Shown here: piece after piece, positions 25,642 through 35,259 of the stretch
Layout: each line of letters starts with the position of its first letter
How positions within the stretch are numbered: the stretch's first letter is position 1
Assembly (NCBI RefSeq): GCF_014332695.1
Contig: NZ_MBUA01000001.1
Coordinates: forward strand, 1,488,001-1,552,000
Direction of reading: 5' to 3'
Origin: Flavihumibacter stibioxidans
GTDB lineage: Bacteria; Bacteroidota; Bacteroidia; Chitinophagales; Chitinophagaceae
DNA: 64,000 nt
Notes under the pieces: model-generated
The model's input: the letters and a program-made list of their open reading frames with translations, nothing else
Database searches by the model: none
What the model was told of the DNA's origin: nothing
Translations under genes and position numbers: made by a program

Positions 25642-26421
25642 ATGTACCAGACCATTTTTACCGAACTCCACGACCACGTACTAACGATCACCATCAACCG
25701 TCCGGATAAACTGAATGCCCTCAACAAGACGGTCATCGAAGAACTTGGCAAGGCCCTTCATTCCTTCAACAAACACCCTGAAATGTGGGCAGCCATCATT
25801 ACCGGAGTTGGCCCGAAAAGTTTTGTGGCAGGCGCCGATATCAGTGAGTTTCTTGAACTCGATGGTAAAGGCGGCAGGGAACTGGCAATGAAAGGCCAGG
25901 ACCTGGTTTTTTCCGCTATCGAAAACAGTTCCAAGCCCATCATTGCGGCCGTGAACGGTTTTGCACTGGGTGGTGGTTGCGAACTGGCGATGGCCTGCCA
26001 TTTCAGGATTGCATCCGACAATGCCAAATTCGGCCAGCCCGAAGTGAACCTCGGACTGATCCCTGGTTATGGCGGTACACAAAGGCTTACACAACTTATC
26101 GGCAAGGGCAAGGCAATGGAACTGATGATGACAGGCGCCATGATCAGTGCCCAGGAAGCCCTCAGGCTCGGACTGGTAAACTATGTTACAAGCCCTGAAG
26201 AACTCATGCCCAAAGCAACCGAATTGATTACTACGATTACTTCGAAGGCCCCTATCGCCATTTCCAGAATAATTGAGCTCACCAATATGGCAGCAATCGG
26301 GCACCCGGACGGACTGCAACGCGAAGCTGCCGCCTTTGGAGAACTTTTTGACACCGAGGATGCCAAGGAAGGCGCCAGGGCTTTCATTGAGAAAAGGCCT
26401 GCCTATTTCCACGGGAAATAA
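25642..26421 (+). CDS. Enoyl-CoA hydratase/isomerase family protein
   Basis: 259 residues, crotonase superfamily. It probably hydrates enoyl-CoA in fatty-acid or branched-chain degradation. Key blocks: ITINRPDKLNALNKTV, FVAGADISEF (CoA/oxyanion loop), AAVNGFALGGGCELAMAC (oxyanion glycine and first catalytic Glu) and FGQPEVNLGLIPGYGGTQRL (second catalytic Glu). ATG 25642 is used. An in-frame GTG at 25582 would add 20 residues that include HPSGGTRRV from the repeat, which is unlikely to be native. Its place next to a B12-binding mutase subunit suggests short-chain acyl-CoA metabolism. Confidence 0.92.
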   Translation: MYQTIFTELHDHVLTITINRPDKLNALNKTVIEELGKALHSFNKHPEMWAAIITGVGPKSFVAGADISEFLELDGKGGRELAMKGQDLVFSAIENSSKPIIAAVNGFALGGGCELAMACHFRIASDNAKFGQPEVNLGLIPGYGGTQRLTQLIGKGKAMELMMTGAMISAQEALRLGLVNYVTSPEELMPKATELITTITSKAPIAISRIIELTNMAAIGHPDGLQREAAAFGELFDTEDAKEGARAFIEKRPAYFHGK

Positions 26422-26432
26422 GGAAGGCAAAC

Positions 26433-26440
26433 TAATTTTG
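26433..26440 (+). promoter_or_regulatory. fumC -7 promoter core
   Basis: TAATTTTG matches TAnnTTTG, 31 nt before the fumC ATG. Confidence 0.4.
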
Positions 26441-26471
26441 CGACCTATTAATCAATCACAATAATAGCCAC

Positions 26472-27872
26472 ATGGAATACAGAATAGAAAAAGATACAAT
26501 GGGCGAAGTAAAAGTGCCCATTGATGCATTTTATGGTGCCCAGACCCAGCGCAGCATCGATAATTTTAAAATTGCGCAGGACACTAACAAGATGCCAAAA
26601 GAGATCATCCGGGCTTTTGCTTACCTGAAAAAAGCCGCGGCCCTCACGAATTACGATGCCGGTGTGCTGCCAAAAGAAAAATGCGACATGATCGGTCGCG
26701 TTTGTGATGAGATCCTGGAAGGCAAGCTGGACGCGTATTTCCCGCTGGTGGTTTGGCAAACCGGTTCCGGTACACAAAGCAATATGAACGTGAACGAAGT
26801 TGTGGCTTACCGCGGTCATGTGCTCAACGGCGGCACACTGGGCGACAAAGAAAAATTCCTGCACCCCAATGACGATGTCAATAAATCACAGTCTTCCAAC
26901 GATACCTTCCCAACGGCCATGCACATAGCAGCCTACAAAATGCTGCAGGAAGTAACCATCCCCGGTATCGAGAAACTGCGCAATACCCTGGCGGAAAAAA
27001 GCAGGCAGTTCATGCATGTGGTGAAGATCGGCCGCACCCACTTTATGGATGCCACACCGCTCACCGTAGGACAGGAATTCAGCGGATATGTATCGCAGTT
27101 AGATCATGGCCTTAAAGCCATAAAGAATACATTACCGCATCTTGCCGAACTGGCACTTGGCGGTACCGCGGTTGGTACGGGTATCAACACCCCGCCTGCG
27201 TATTCGGAAAATGTTGCCGCTCACATTGCAGCACTGACCGGACTTCCATTCATCACTGCCGAAAACAAATTTGAGGCCCTTGCAGCACACGATGCCATCG
27301 TGGAATCACATGGCGCCCTCAAAACAGTGGCCGTCAGCCTGATGAAGATCGCCAATGATATCCGTATGCTGTCCAGCGGTCCGCGTTCCGGCATCGGCGA
27401 ACTTTTCATTCCCGATAACGAACCCGGCTCATCCATCATGCCCGGAAAAGTAAACCCCACCCAGTGTGAAGCCCTCACCATGATCTCCGCACAGGTGATG
27501 GGTAACGATGTTGCCATCAATATCGGTGGGGCAACCGGGCATTTTGAGCTGAATGTCTTCAAACCGATGATGATCTATAACTTCCTGCACAGTGCGAGGC
27601 TGATCGGCGAAGGATGTGTAAGCTTCAATGATAAATGTGCCGTAGGTATTGAACCTATTGAAGCCAATATCCAGAAGCATGTGGACAATTCGCTGATGCT
27701 GGTTACTGCACTCAATCCAAAAATCGGTTATTACAAGGCAGCAGAAATAGCACAGAAAGCACATAAGGAAGGAACTACCCTGAAAGAAATGGCGGTAAAA
27801 CTGGGTTACCTCACACCGGAAGAGTTTGACCAATGGGTAATTCCAGCCAATATGGTTGGCAAATTATCCTGA
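26472..27872 (+). CDS. fumC: Class II fumarate hydratase
   Basis: 466 residues, the expected size for FumC. It interconverts fumarate and L-malate in the TCA cycle and needs no iron-sulfur cluster. Active-site segments are [13 protein letters not shown] (about residue 100), [40 protein letters not shown] (catalytic His) and the signature loop [16 protein letters not shown] (catalytic Ser). The C-terminal region [20 protein letters not shown] is typical. It is monocistronic with its own promoter core and a strong terminator. Confidence 0.97.
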   Translation: MEYRIEKDTMGEVKVPIDAFYGAQTQRSIDNFKIAQDTNKMPKEIIRAFAYLKKAAALTNYDAGVLPKEKCDMIGRVCDEILEGKLDAYFPLVVWQTGSGTQSNMNVNEVVAYRGHVLNGGTLGDKEKFLHPNDDVNKSQSSNDTFPTAMHIAAYKMLQEVTIPGIEKLRNTLAEKSRQFMHVVKIGRTHFMDATPLTVGQEFSGYVSQLDHGLKAIKNTLPHLAELALGGTAVGTGINTPPAYSENVAAHIAALTGLPFITAENKFEALAAHDAIVESHGALKTVAVSLMKIANDIRMLSSGPRSGIGELFIPDNEPGSSIMPGKVNPTQCEALTMISAQVMGNDVAINIGGATGHFELNVFKPMMIYNFLHSARLIGEGCVSFNDKCAVGIEPIEANIQKHVDNSLMLVTALNPKIGYYKAAEIAQKAHKEGTTLKEMAVKLGYLTPEEFDQWVIPANMVGKLS

Positions 27873-27936
27873 ACGTCCATAAAACTTAGGGGGAAATGGT
27901 GATTTTTTTGCCTTATTAAGCCACCCGACAATTTCG

Positions 27937-27977
27937 AAAGCCAATAAGCGTTTATAACTCGCTTATTGGCTTTTTTT
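27937..27977 (+). terminator. Terminator after fumC
   Basis: AAAGCCAATAAGCG, 9-nt loop TTTATAACT, CGCTTATTGGCTTT plus further T. The stem has 14 bp. Confidence 0.93.
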
Positions 27978-28007
27978 ATATGTGTTCCCAGAAATCCTTC
28001 CAATGTC

Positions 28008-30341
28008 ATGAAAAATTTCTACCCGCCGGCCTGTTTATTGAGAGTCTTTACCCTGCTGTTCATCCTTTTGCTGTTGGGCAACGGTTCTGCCCTGGCACAG
28101 AAATATGGTTATAGTTATGTAAACCTCACCAAAAAAACTGTTGGCGGCACAGTTGAGCCGGGAGATATCCTGGAAATCAGGTACAGCGTTTTATTTCCCT
28201 GGGGATTCAATCCCAGCGGCAACAGAAGGGTGTACAATGTCCGCTATTTTGATTATGTGCCCACCAATACCCAGATGCTTACCAGTTCCACTGATTCAAT
28301 AAGGATCATCACCAACGAGGGACTTACCCACAGAAAATATACACTCGCCAGCGGGGATGATGCTGCCATTTATGTGGCACCCACACCCACCAGCACCTAT
28401 TATAATATACGCATCAATATCGGAACCGGTGCGGGTAATGCTACCAATACCAATATCACCCCCTTAACAGGCGGCGGCCAAATTAACCTTGCCAGTTCAG
28501 GGGCCGGTGACCAGCCCAAGTGGTGGACAGGTCATCTCTTTTCCACATCATTTCGTGTAAGGGTAACCGGGAACTACAGCGATACCATTTCCCTGGGGGG
28601 CGGCAGATTGTACTATACCATGTCCACCTCCACCAGTAGCCCAAGGTTTATGCAGGTCCCTAATTTTAAAATACTTATTTCAAGGAATGAATCACTTTGT
28701 GCCAATGCCACAGGAACAAACTTCCTGGGTGAATTCGGGGGAAGTTTCGGAACGGGTTCAGGTTTAAACCGCTCTACCGCACCCGAATACAGTAATCCCA
28801 ACTATACTTATATAAATAATGTGAGCCCCTCTGTTTCAGTAGATGACGGATCATATGCCATTGTAAACAATACCAGTCCCCGCTCCGGAACCAATACCAA
28901 TGCACAACGTGTGCCCAACTGTACCGGTACACCCATTGCAAATGACAATTGTAATAACCGCATGTTCAATGGCCAGTGGGATATAATTGGCGACCACACA
29001 GGGCAGAGTACTTCGGCAAGCAACCCACCTCCGTCCGGCACCACCACAAGCGGTTATATGCTGATGGTGAATGCTGATTATGTAACATCGGAAGCTTATA
29101 AGCAAACGATCACCGGACTATGCGCAAATACCACTTACGAGTTTTCGGCCTGGTTCAGGAATATCTGTCCCACCTGCGGTGCTACAGCAAACCTGCAGGC
29201 GACCAACCAACCCGGGGTATTACCCAACCTCACTTTTGTACTGGATGGACTTGACCGCTACAGCACAGGTGAAATTGCATACGACCCCAGTGGCAACTGG
29301 GTGAAAAAAGGATTCACATTTACCACAGGTGCCAACCAGTCTGCTGTCACCTTGTCCATCCGCAACAATGCACAGGGAGGCGGGGGCAACGATTGGGTAA
29401 TGGACGATATTTCCCTTGCAACCTGCCAGCCAAACCTGGTTATGAAACCTTATGGCAATGCCGTTGTCTGCTATGGTAATCCCATCCAGTTTTCAGCGGA
29501 TATCCAGAGTTATTTTTCCAACTATACCCATTACCAGTGGGAAAGAAGTACCGATAGTGGTGCAACCTGGGTAAAAAGTGCCGCGGCCGTCGGAAGTCCG
29601 GTTCTGACAAACGGGCAGTATATGTATACAGTAGATTACCCCGGATTTATAGGCGATTCTTCCTCCCATGGGGATATTATCCGGCTGAGGGTAGCCACCA
29701 CGGCAGGCAATCTGCAGGGTGATGAATGCTCCTTCCTTGCCAATACAAATGTGGTGGTGATGGTAAACAATTGCGGCGAGGTGCTGGATGCAGACCTGGT
29801 GCAGTTTAAAGCGCAACTGGTTTCCGCAGGGGTTTCACTTCGCTGGACCTCGGTCAATGAAGTACGCGGTATGAACTATATCATCGAAAAAAGTCCGGAC
29901 AGGCTGAACTGGCAAAGAATTCAAACTTTGCCGGCAAAAGCGATATCAAACCGGAACGACTATTCCCTGCTGGACCCCGGCAACATACAGAAAGAAATGT
30001 ACTACCGGATCAGAATGGTGCAGAATGATAAATTCAAATTTTCGGAGGTGCTGCTGGTGAAGCCAGAAAATAATCGCCGGTCCTTCACAATAAAAGCTCT
30101 TCAGAATCCGTTTCAGAACCATCTTCCGGTAGAACTGACAATGCCGGCGGGTGGCGAGATTAACCTGTTCCTGTTTGACCTTTATGGTAAAGTGCAAAAA
30201 CAGATTTCAGCGAGGGTTACAGCAGGTAACCATCAGGTAAGTTTTACTGAAACAGGCTCAATGCCGGCAGGAACCTATATTCTCGTGGCAAGGTATAACG
30301 ACCAGATACAACAAAAGAAAGTATTAAAGACTAACCAATAA
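28008..30341 (+). CDS. Secreted protein with T9SS type A sorting domain
   Basis: 777 residues from ATG 28008, which places the signal peptide (to about residue 31, GSALAQ) at the N-terminus. Next comes a beta-rich domain, then a jelly-roll-like region of CBM type (ANTTYEFSAWFRNICPTCG, VKKGFTFTTGANQSAVTLSI, DWVMDDISLATC; about 370-480), an Ig-like part, a fibronectin-like segment (VSLRWTSVNEVRGMNYIIEK) and a T9SS type A tail in the last ~80 residues (GEINLFLFDLYGKVQKQISA, PAGTYILVARYNDQIQQKKV). It should be exported by the T9SS and processed by PorU. A role in adhesion or glycan binding is inference. Flanked by terminators on both sides. Confidence 0.85.
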   Translation: MKNFYPPACLLRVFTLLFILLLLGNGSALAQKYGYSYVNLTKKTVGGTVEPGDILEIRYSVLFPWGFNPSGNRRVYNVRYFDYVPTNTQMLTSSTDSIRIITNEGLTHRKYTLASGDDAAIYVAPTPTSTYYNIRINIGTGAGNATNTNITPLTGGGQINLASSGAGDQPKWWTGHLFSTSFRVRVTGNYSDTISLGGGRLYYTMSTSTSSPRFMQVPNFKILISRNESLCANATGTNFLGEFGGSFGTGSGLNRSTAPEYSNPNYTYINNVSPSVSVDDGSYAIVNNTSPRSGTNTNAQRVPNCTGTPIANDNCNNRMFNGQWDIIGDHTGQSTSASNPPPSGTTTSGYMLMVNADYVTSEAYKQTITGLCANTTYEFSAWFRNICPTCGATANLQATNQPGVLPNLTFVLDGLDRYSTGEIAYDPSGNWVKKGFTFTTGANQSAVTLSIRNNAQGGGGNDWVMDDISLATCQPNLVMKPYGNAVVCYGNPIQFSADIQSYFSNYTHYQWERSTDSGATWVKSAAAVGSPVLTNGQYMYTVDYPGFIGDSSSHGDIIRLRVATTAGNLQGDECSFLANTNVVVMVNNCGEVLDADLVQFKAQLVSAGVSLRWTSVNEVRGMNYIIEKSPDRLNWQRIQTLPAKAISNRNDYSLLDPGNIQKEMYYRIRMVQNDKFKFSEVLLVKPENNRRSFTIKALQNPFQNHLPVELTMPAGGEINLFLFDLYGKVQKQISARVTAGNHQVSFTETGSMPAGTYILVARYNDQIQQKKVLKTNQ

Positions 30342-30459
30342 ACGAATTCAAGTTCTGTTTTGGTCCGTACCTTATATTGATTTGACGACCAATATCCATC
30401 GAAAAACCAAGAGGCTTGGTTAAAAGGAAATGTTGTCAATTTCGAATATAGGGTTTAGC

Positions 30460-30488
30460 TCCCCTCCTTTTCCTGGGAGGGGATTTTT
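30460..30488 (+). terminator. Terminator after the T9SS cargo gene
   Basis: TCCCCTCC, 8-nt loop TTTTCCTG, GGAGGGGA then five T. It lies 119 nt after the stop; nothing else is evident in that gap. Confidence 0.8.
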
Positions 30489-30489
30489 G

Positions 30490-30517
30490 GTGAATGGTGA
30501 AGGGTGAATGGTGAAGG
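30490..30517. repeat. Heptamer array (GTGAAKG)x4
   Basis: Four perfect head-to-tail 7-mers: GTGAATG, GTGAAGG, GTGAATG, GTGAAGG. A related array in the opposite orientation is at 40184-40211. Confidence 0.9.
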
Positions 30518-30521
30518 GGGG

Positions 30522-31004
30522 TTAGCGGGTGGCGGAGAAGGAGCCGGAGGTGATTGTCCTTTCGGCGCCGGTTGAATCGAGGGCCTTGCCAGAGAATGTA
30601 CCGATTACTTTTTCAGCGTCCAGGCGGGAAATGGTGATTTTGAAAGCCGACGGGTCGGGAGTGGATTCATATACTGTCAGGCCTTCCTCCAGGTATATCA
30701 TGGCAGAAAATGGCGCCAGGTAATCACCCGCCTGCAAAACGGCACCTCCGATCGCCAGACCCAGTGACCCGACACCATCGAGCGTCATTCCCTCAATGCC
30801 CATGATCTGCAAACCATTTATTTCTTCAATGATCACGGTGTCTATGACACCACTGTAAAGTGTATTCCCTTCCGTGAACCGCCAGGTATTTTCCTGGCTG
30901 GCAGCCGGATCAGACATTTCAAGACTTTTCTCCTTGGTACAGGCAACCAGTGTAAACATGCTCACCACCACCCACAACCATCCGGATCGAATAAACTTTT
31001 TCAT
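30522..31004 (-). CDS. Hypothetical lipoprotein
   Basis: 160 residues. The signal peptide ends in the lipobox FTLVACTKEK (Cys about residue 22). The mature part is a small beta-rich domain with ENTWRFTEGNTLYSGVIDTV, SLGLAIGGAVLQAGDYLAPF and a C-terminal VIGTFSGKALDSTGAERTIT. I do not recognise a named family, although such domains are frequent in Bacteroidota lipoproteins. It follows lspA by 15 bp on the same strand, so a lipoprotein gene is co-transcribed with the lipoprotein signal peptidase. Confidence 0.82.
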   Translation of the reverse strand: MKKFIRSGWLWVVVSMFTLVACTKEKSLEMSDPAASQENTWRFTEGNTLYSGVIDTVIIEEINGLQIMGIEGMTLDGVGSLGLAIGGAVLQAGDYLAPFSAMIYLEEGLTVYESTPDPSAFKITISRLDAEKVIGTFSGKALDSTGAERTITSGSFSATR

Positions 31005-31019
31005 ACAAAAAGATTTGAA

Positions 31020-31739
31020 TCAGGATACCTGAACATCGTCATTCACCCTGGTACTGGTTTCAATTGATTTTTTTACTTCAGGCGTTTCGGTTTGCAGGAA
31101 CCGCTTCTGGAATATCAAAAGGGTGATCACACCAACAGAAATGGATGCGTCTGCAATATTGAAAACCGGACTGAAAAATTCGAACTCATCGCCCCCTACA
31201 AATGGCATCCATTCGGGATAATGAGACCGGATGATGGGGAAGTAAAACATATCCACCACCTTGCCGTGAAGGAAGCCCGCATAACCTTTATCGGGGAAGA
31301 TTTTCGCAACGGAAGTATAGGTGCTTTCATCAAAAATGAGTCCGTAAAACATGCTGTCAATCAGGTTCCCCAATGCCCCCGCGAATATGAGTCCCACACA
31401 TACAATAAACCCCGGATGCTGTTTCTTCTTCATGATCTCCCTGATATACCACACGCCAAAAAGAACGGCCACCATGCGGAACAGAGTCAGGGACATTTTG
31501 CCGATCTCACCGCCGAACTTCCATCCCCAGGCCATGCCCTCGTTCTCCACAAAATAAATCTGGGCCCATTCCGCGTCTTCACCAAAAGGCCTGATACCCC
31601 TGTCATAGGCTGTCAGGGGATGATGACTCGTATCCCAATGATAACTAAGGGGCATATTTGTCTTCACCCAAATCTTCAGTACCTGGTCTGCCACCAGGAT
31701 CAAAACAATCAATAAAATTAAATTTCTCGCCTTTGCCAT
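31020..31739 (-). CDS. lspA: Lipoprotein signal peptidase (signal peptidase II)
   Basis: 239 residues, longer than the ~165 of E. coli LspA, as often seen in Bacteroidota. It cleaves the signal peptide from prolipoproteins in the inner membrane. Visible family blocks: LILVADQVLKIWVKTNM (first helix), YFVENEGMAWG, FAGALGNLIDSMFYG (catalytic Asp), KVVDMFYFPI and FNIADASISVGVI (second catalytic Asp). Four membrane helices fit the family, with an extra periplasmic insertion after the third. A TATCTTTG core 17 nt upstream suggests its own promoter in the leftward run that starts at gldF. Confidence 0.95.
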   Translation of the reverse strand: MAKARNLILLIVLILVADQVLKIWVKTNMPLSYHWDTSHHPLTAYDRGIRPFGEDAEWAQIYFVENEGMAWGWKFGGEIGKMSLTLFRMVAVLFGVWYIREIMKKKQHPGFIVCVGLIFAGALGNLIDSMFYGLIFDESTYTSVAKIFPDKGYAGFLHGKVVDMFYFPIIRSHYPEWMPFVGGDEFEFFSPVFNIADASISVGVITLLIFQKRFLQTETPEVKKSIETSTRVNDDVQVS

Positions 31740-31756
31740 AGCTTCTTGTAAAGGGA

Positions 31757-31764
31757 CAAAGATA
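31757..31764 (-). promoter_or_regulatory. lspA -7 promoter core
   Basis: TATCTTTG on the minus strand, exact consensus, 17 nt before the lspA ATG and inside the 41-bp gap after murF-alr. Confidence 0.5.
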
Positions 31765-31780
31765 ACCGTTGGCCCCGGTT

Positions 31781-34255
31781 CTAGTCCTGGTAATAAATTC
31801 TTTTTACCCGCTGTGAAATGCCTGTTAACATTTCATAGGGAATTGTGCCAGCCCATTCCGCCACCGCATTCACCGATAGCTCCCTCCCGAATACCACTAC
31901 CTCATCGCCTTCTTTCACTCCAGGGATGCCTGTTATATCGATCATCGTCATGTCCATACAGATGCTTCCGATAACCGGTGCAAGGTGGTTTGCCACCAGC
32001 ATTTTACCGCGGCCATTCCCCAGGATGCGGGGATACCCATCGGCATATCCAATCCTAACGGTAGCGGTGACCGTGGGTTCCGTAATTTTTCCGCGCCGGC
32101 CATACCCAACTGATTCTCCCGGCTCAAGGGATTTTATCTGGGCGATGGTGGTCTTCAGGGTGGAAACTTCCTCCAGCCTGAGTTTTCCGCTGGCTGCCGC
32201 ATCCATTCCATAAAGCCCGATACCCAGCCTGACCATATCGAACTGCCATTGCGGATGCCGGAAAATGGCTGCCGTATTTTCAATATGCCGCAGGAACGGG
32301 TAAGGCAGGATGCCTGCAATCTGGTCGCAGTATTCCTGGAAGCGGCCTGCCTGTTCACGCGTAAAACCGTCCTGTGCGGGGTCTTCACTGGCGGCAAGAT
32401 GGCTGAAAACTGACTGCACCTTAAAAACGGCACCGGGCAGCAATTGCAGCAATTCAGGAATATCCTGCCGGGAAAAGCCCAGGCGGTTCATACCCGTTTC
32501 CATTTCGAGGTGTACGGGATACAAGGGGATGCCTTCCTGGCGGATAAACGCTTCAAAGCGGCGGTACAGCCTGAGGGAATAAATCACCGGCTCCAGGTTA
32601 TTGCTGACCAGCGCGTCAAATCCTGCCGGGTCTGCGTTCATCACCAGGATGGGAAGATGGATGCCGGCTTTCCGGAGGGCCACGCCTTCGTCTGTATAGG
32701 CAACGGCAAGGTAGTCGACCCCATGGAACTGCAACAGGTTGGCAATTTCAAAGCTTCCGCTGCCATAGGAAAAAGCTTTCACCATGGCCATCAGCCTGGT
32801 GCCCCCCTGTAACAACTGCTGGTATTGCCTGAGGTTATTCAGCATCGCATTCAGGTTGATCTCCATAACGGTCTGGTGTACCTGCATTTCGAGCTGGGCC
32901 GATATGGCTTCAAAACCGAATCTACGGGCACCTTTCACGAGGATGGTCTCATCCTGGAAGCTAAGCTCATCGAAATGCTGCAGGAAGTTTTCAGTGCTTA
33001 AAAACGATACAACCGGCAGGCCGTATTTTTCAATAACCTGCTGGTATTCGCTGATCACAGGGCCGATGGCCAGTAAACGCCCCACTCCATGATGCTTCAG
33101 CAAAGCGCCAATCCTTTCGTATAATTCAGCGGGACTGAGCCCGGCTTCCGGAATATCGGACAGTATAACGGTCTTGTGTATGTGCTGTTGTTGCTGGGAA
33201 AGGAAATCAAGTGCGATAGCAAGTGAACTGAGGTCCGCGGAATAACTGTCATTAATAACCGAACATTGATTGATGCCTTCCTTCAGTTCGAGCCGCATCG
33301 CCATCCGGTGTAACTGCCCGATCCTGGATTGTATGGTGTCAGCGGGCATTCCAAGATAAACCAGTGTGGCACAGCAGGTGAGTGCGTTTTCTATGGAAGC
33401 TTCATCCGTAAAGGGAATCTTCAGTTCAAACCTGTCCCCTGCCGTAAGGACCTGGCAAAGAGTATGTGTTTCCTGCTTCGCAGAAACCTGCACCACCATA
33501 TCGCCATCCCCATCAAAGCTCCAGCCGAACAATGCTGGCGAGATGGCTCCGCGTCGGGCAATCATCTCGTCCACTAATCCTGCATCACGTTTGTATATGA
33601 CGATGTCTGCATGGGCAAACAGTTTCCATTTTTCCTGCAGCTTTTCTTCCATGGAAGCAAAGCCTTCATTGTGGGCGGAACCAAGATTGGTAAAGATGCC
33701 GATGGTGGGCCGGATGATTGCTTCCAGGGCATCCATCTCGCCACAGCGGGAAATACCTGCTTCAAAAACAGCCAGCTCATGCTGCGGTTCCATCAGCCAT
33801 ACGCTGAGCGGCACACCGATCTGGGAATTATAACTGCGCGGACTCCTGATGACCTGCCGGTCTGGTTCCAACAACTGGTGCAACCATTCCTTCACCGTCG
33901 TCTTGCCGTTGCTGCCTGTAATGCCGATAACAGGAATCGAAAAATTCGAACGGTGCCGGGAAGCCAGCAACTGCAATGCTTTCAGGGTATCAGCCACCAA
34001 TAAAAAATCAGCCTCCGGAAAGGAAGTGAAATCCTGTTTTTCACTGACAACAAAATGCCTGACTCCCTGCTGGTAGAGTTTACCTATGAACTGGTGGCCA
34101 TCACGGCTTGCCGTTACCAGGGCAAAGAACAGGGTCGTTGGCGGGAATAATAATTTCCTGCTGTCGATCAGCAAATGGGCAACCGAACCGGTGGCTCCCT
34201 GCTGCACCCATCGTGCATTGATCATTCCGGCAATATCGGAAATTGTATACTGCAC
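31781..34255 (-). CDS. Bifunctional MurF-like ligase / alanine racemase
   Basis: 824 residues. The first ~455 form a Mur-ligase-like domain with an intact ATP loop ITGSNGKTTVKEWL (about residue 110) and VFEAGISRCGEMDALEA. The substrate signature reads INDSYSADLSSL where canonical MurF has DAYNANPSSM. The last ~365 are an alanine racemase: the PLP lysine is in LMAMVKAFSYGSGS, the catalytic Tyr is probably in RIGYADGYPRILGN, and CMDMTMIDIT is present. The fused arrangement is known in Bacteroidota. Because a canonical MurF is at 4.5 kb, the ligase half here may be non-canonical or support racemase function. It lies 5 bp after terC. Confidence 0.93.
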   Translation of the reverse strand: MQYTISDIAGMINARWVQQGATGSVAHLLIDSRKLLFPPTTLFFALVTASRDGHQFIGKLYQQGVRHFVVSEKQDFTSFPEADFLLVADTLKALQLLASRHRSNFSIPVIGITGSNGKTTVKEWLHQLLEPDRQVIRSPRSYNSQIGVPLSVWLMEPQHELAVFEAGISRCGEMDALEAIIRPTIGIFTNLGSAHNEGFASMEEKLQEKWKLFAHADIVIYKRDAGLVDEMIARRGAISPALFGWSFDGDGDMVVQVSAKQETHTLCQVLTAGDRFELKIPFTDEASIENALTCCATLVYLGMPADTIQSRIGQLHRMAMRLELKEGINQCSVINDSYSADLSSLAIALDFLSQQQQHIHKTVILSDIPEAGLSPAELYERIGALLKHHGVGRLLAIGPVISEYQQVIEKYGLPVVSFLSTENFLQHFDELSFQDETILVKGARRFGFEAISAQLEMQVHQTVMEINLNAMLNNLRQYQQLLQGGTRLMAMVKAFSYGSGSFEIANLLQFHGVDYLAVAYTDEGVALRKAGIHLPILVMNADPAGFDALVSNNLEPVIYSLRLYRRFEAFIRQEGIPLYPVHLEMETGMNRLGFSRQDIPELLQLLPGAVFKVQSVFSHLAASEDPAQDGFTREQAGRFQEYCDQIAGILPYPFLRHIENTAAIFRHPQWQFDMVRLGIGLYGMDAAASGKLRLEEVSTLKTTIAQIKSLEPGESVGYGRRGKITEPTVTATVRIGYADGYPRILGNGRGKMLVANHLAPVIGSICMDMTMIDITGIPGVKEGDEVVVFGRELSVNAVAEWAGTIPYEMLTGISQRVKRIYYQD

Positions 34256-34260
34256 AGTTT

Positions 34261-35220
34261 TTAATGTAGGTCAGTATCCCTTTTCGCCAGTTCTTTTTTC
34301 TCTGCGGCATTGGCAACACTAACAGAGTAAACGATGGAGGCAGAGATACAGGCAACGATCACCAGTAGCGATACATACACCGGCACTTTGAAATGAAATA
34401 TTTCCGCCAGCATTTTCAGTCCGATGAACACCAGTACAATGGCAATGCCCTGCTGCAGGTAAGCGAATTTGTTTACGGCCCCCTTCAGCAGGAAGAAGAG
34501 CGAGCGCAAGCCAAGTACCGCAAAAATATTGGAAGTGTACACCACCATCCTGTTCTGGGAAATGGCAAATACGGCCGGAATGGAATCCAGCGCGAAAATG
34601 ATATCGGTTGTGGCCAGCATGATGATCACCACAAACATGCTTGTATAATACCTTTTACCATCCTGGCGGATTACATACTTACCCTCACCATCATGCGAAA
34701 CCAGCGGTAATATCCGTTGCAGGAATTTATACACCACATTTTGAGACATATCAGTTTCCTCATCATGTTTGGCGGTGAACATCTTAATGCCGGTATAGAG
34801 CAGCAGGGCCCCAAAAACATAGAGCAGCCAGTGGAAGCGTTCAATCAGCACGATGCCTACCGATATGAAAATAATCCGGAACAGGATAGCCAGGATGATA
34901 CCGATCAGCAAAGCGCGTGGTACGTATTGCTGCTTCACGCCGAAGAAGGAAAATATCAGGATGAAAACAAAGATATTGTCGATGCTGAGTGACCATTCCA
35001 TCAGGTAGGCGCTCAGGTATTCAATGGCGGGTGTACGGCCATCCTCAAACCAGATGAATACGAAAAATGCCAGTGCCAGCGATACCCAGAAGATGGTTTG
35101 CACCAGTGCTTTTTTCATGGTGATCTCTGCCGACTTTTTACTCATCAGTCCCAGGTCAAAAACCAGGGCGACCAATACTACAATTCCAAAGACCAGGTAA
35201 GTAATTTGTTCAGGTGTCAT
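34261..35220 (-). CDS. TerC family membrane protein
   Basis: 319 residues with about nine membrane helices. It belongs to the TerC/Alx family, linked to tellurite resistance and to manganese export or metal loading of secreted proteins in other bacteria. Family blocks with acidic residues inside helices are clear: AYLMEWSLSIDNIFVFILIF (residues 71-90), ATTDIIFALDSIPAVFAIS and FAVLGLRSLFFLL. It lies 39 bp after gldG and 5 bp before murF-alr on the same strand. The in-operon link to gliding or cell-wall genes is positional only. Confidence 0.92.
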   Translation of the reverse strand: MTPEQITYLVFGIVVLVALVFDLGLMSKKSAEITMKKALVQTIFWVSLALAFFVFIWFEDGRTPAIEYLSAYLMEWSLSIDNIFVFILIFSFFGVKQQYVPRALLIGIILAILFRIIFISVGIVLIERFHWLLYVFGALLLYTGIKMFTAKHDEETDMSQNVVYKFLQRILPLVSHDGEGKYVIRQDGKRYYTSMFVVIIMLATTDIIFALDSIPAVFAISQNRMVVYTSNIFAVLGLRSLFFLLKGAVNKFAYLQQGIAIVLVFIGLKMLAEIFHFKVPVYVSLLVIVACISASIVYSVSVANAAEKKELAKRDTDLH

Positions 35221-35259
35221 GTCTGTTTTTATTTCTCTATTTCTCTATCTCTCAGGTTG

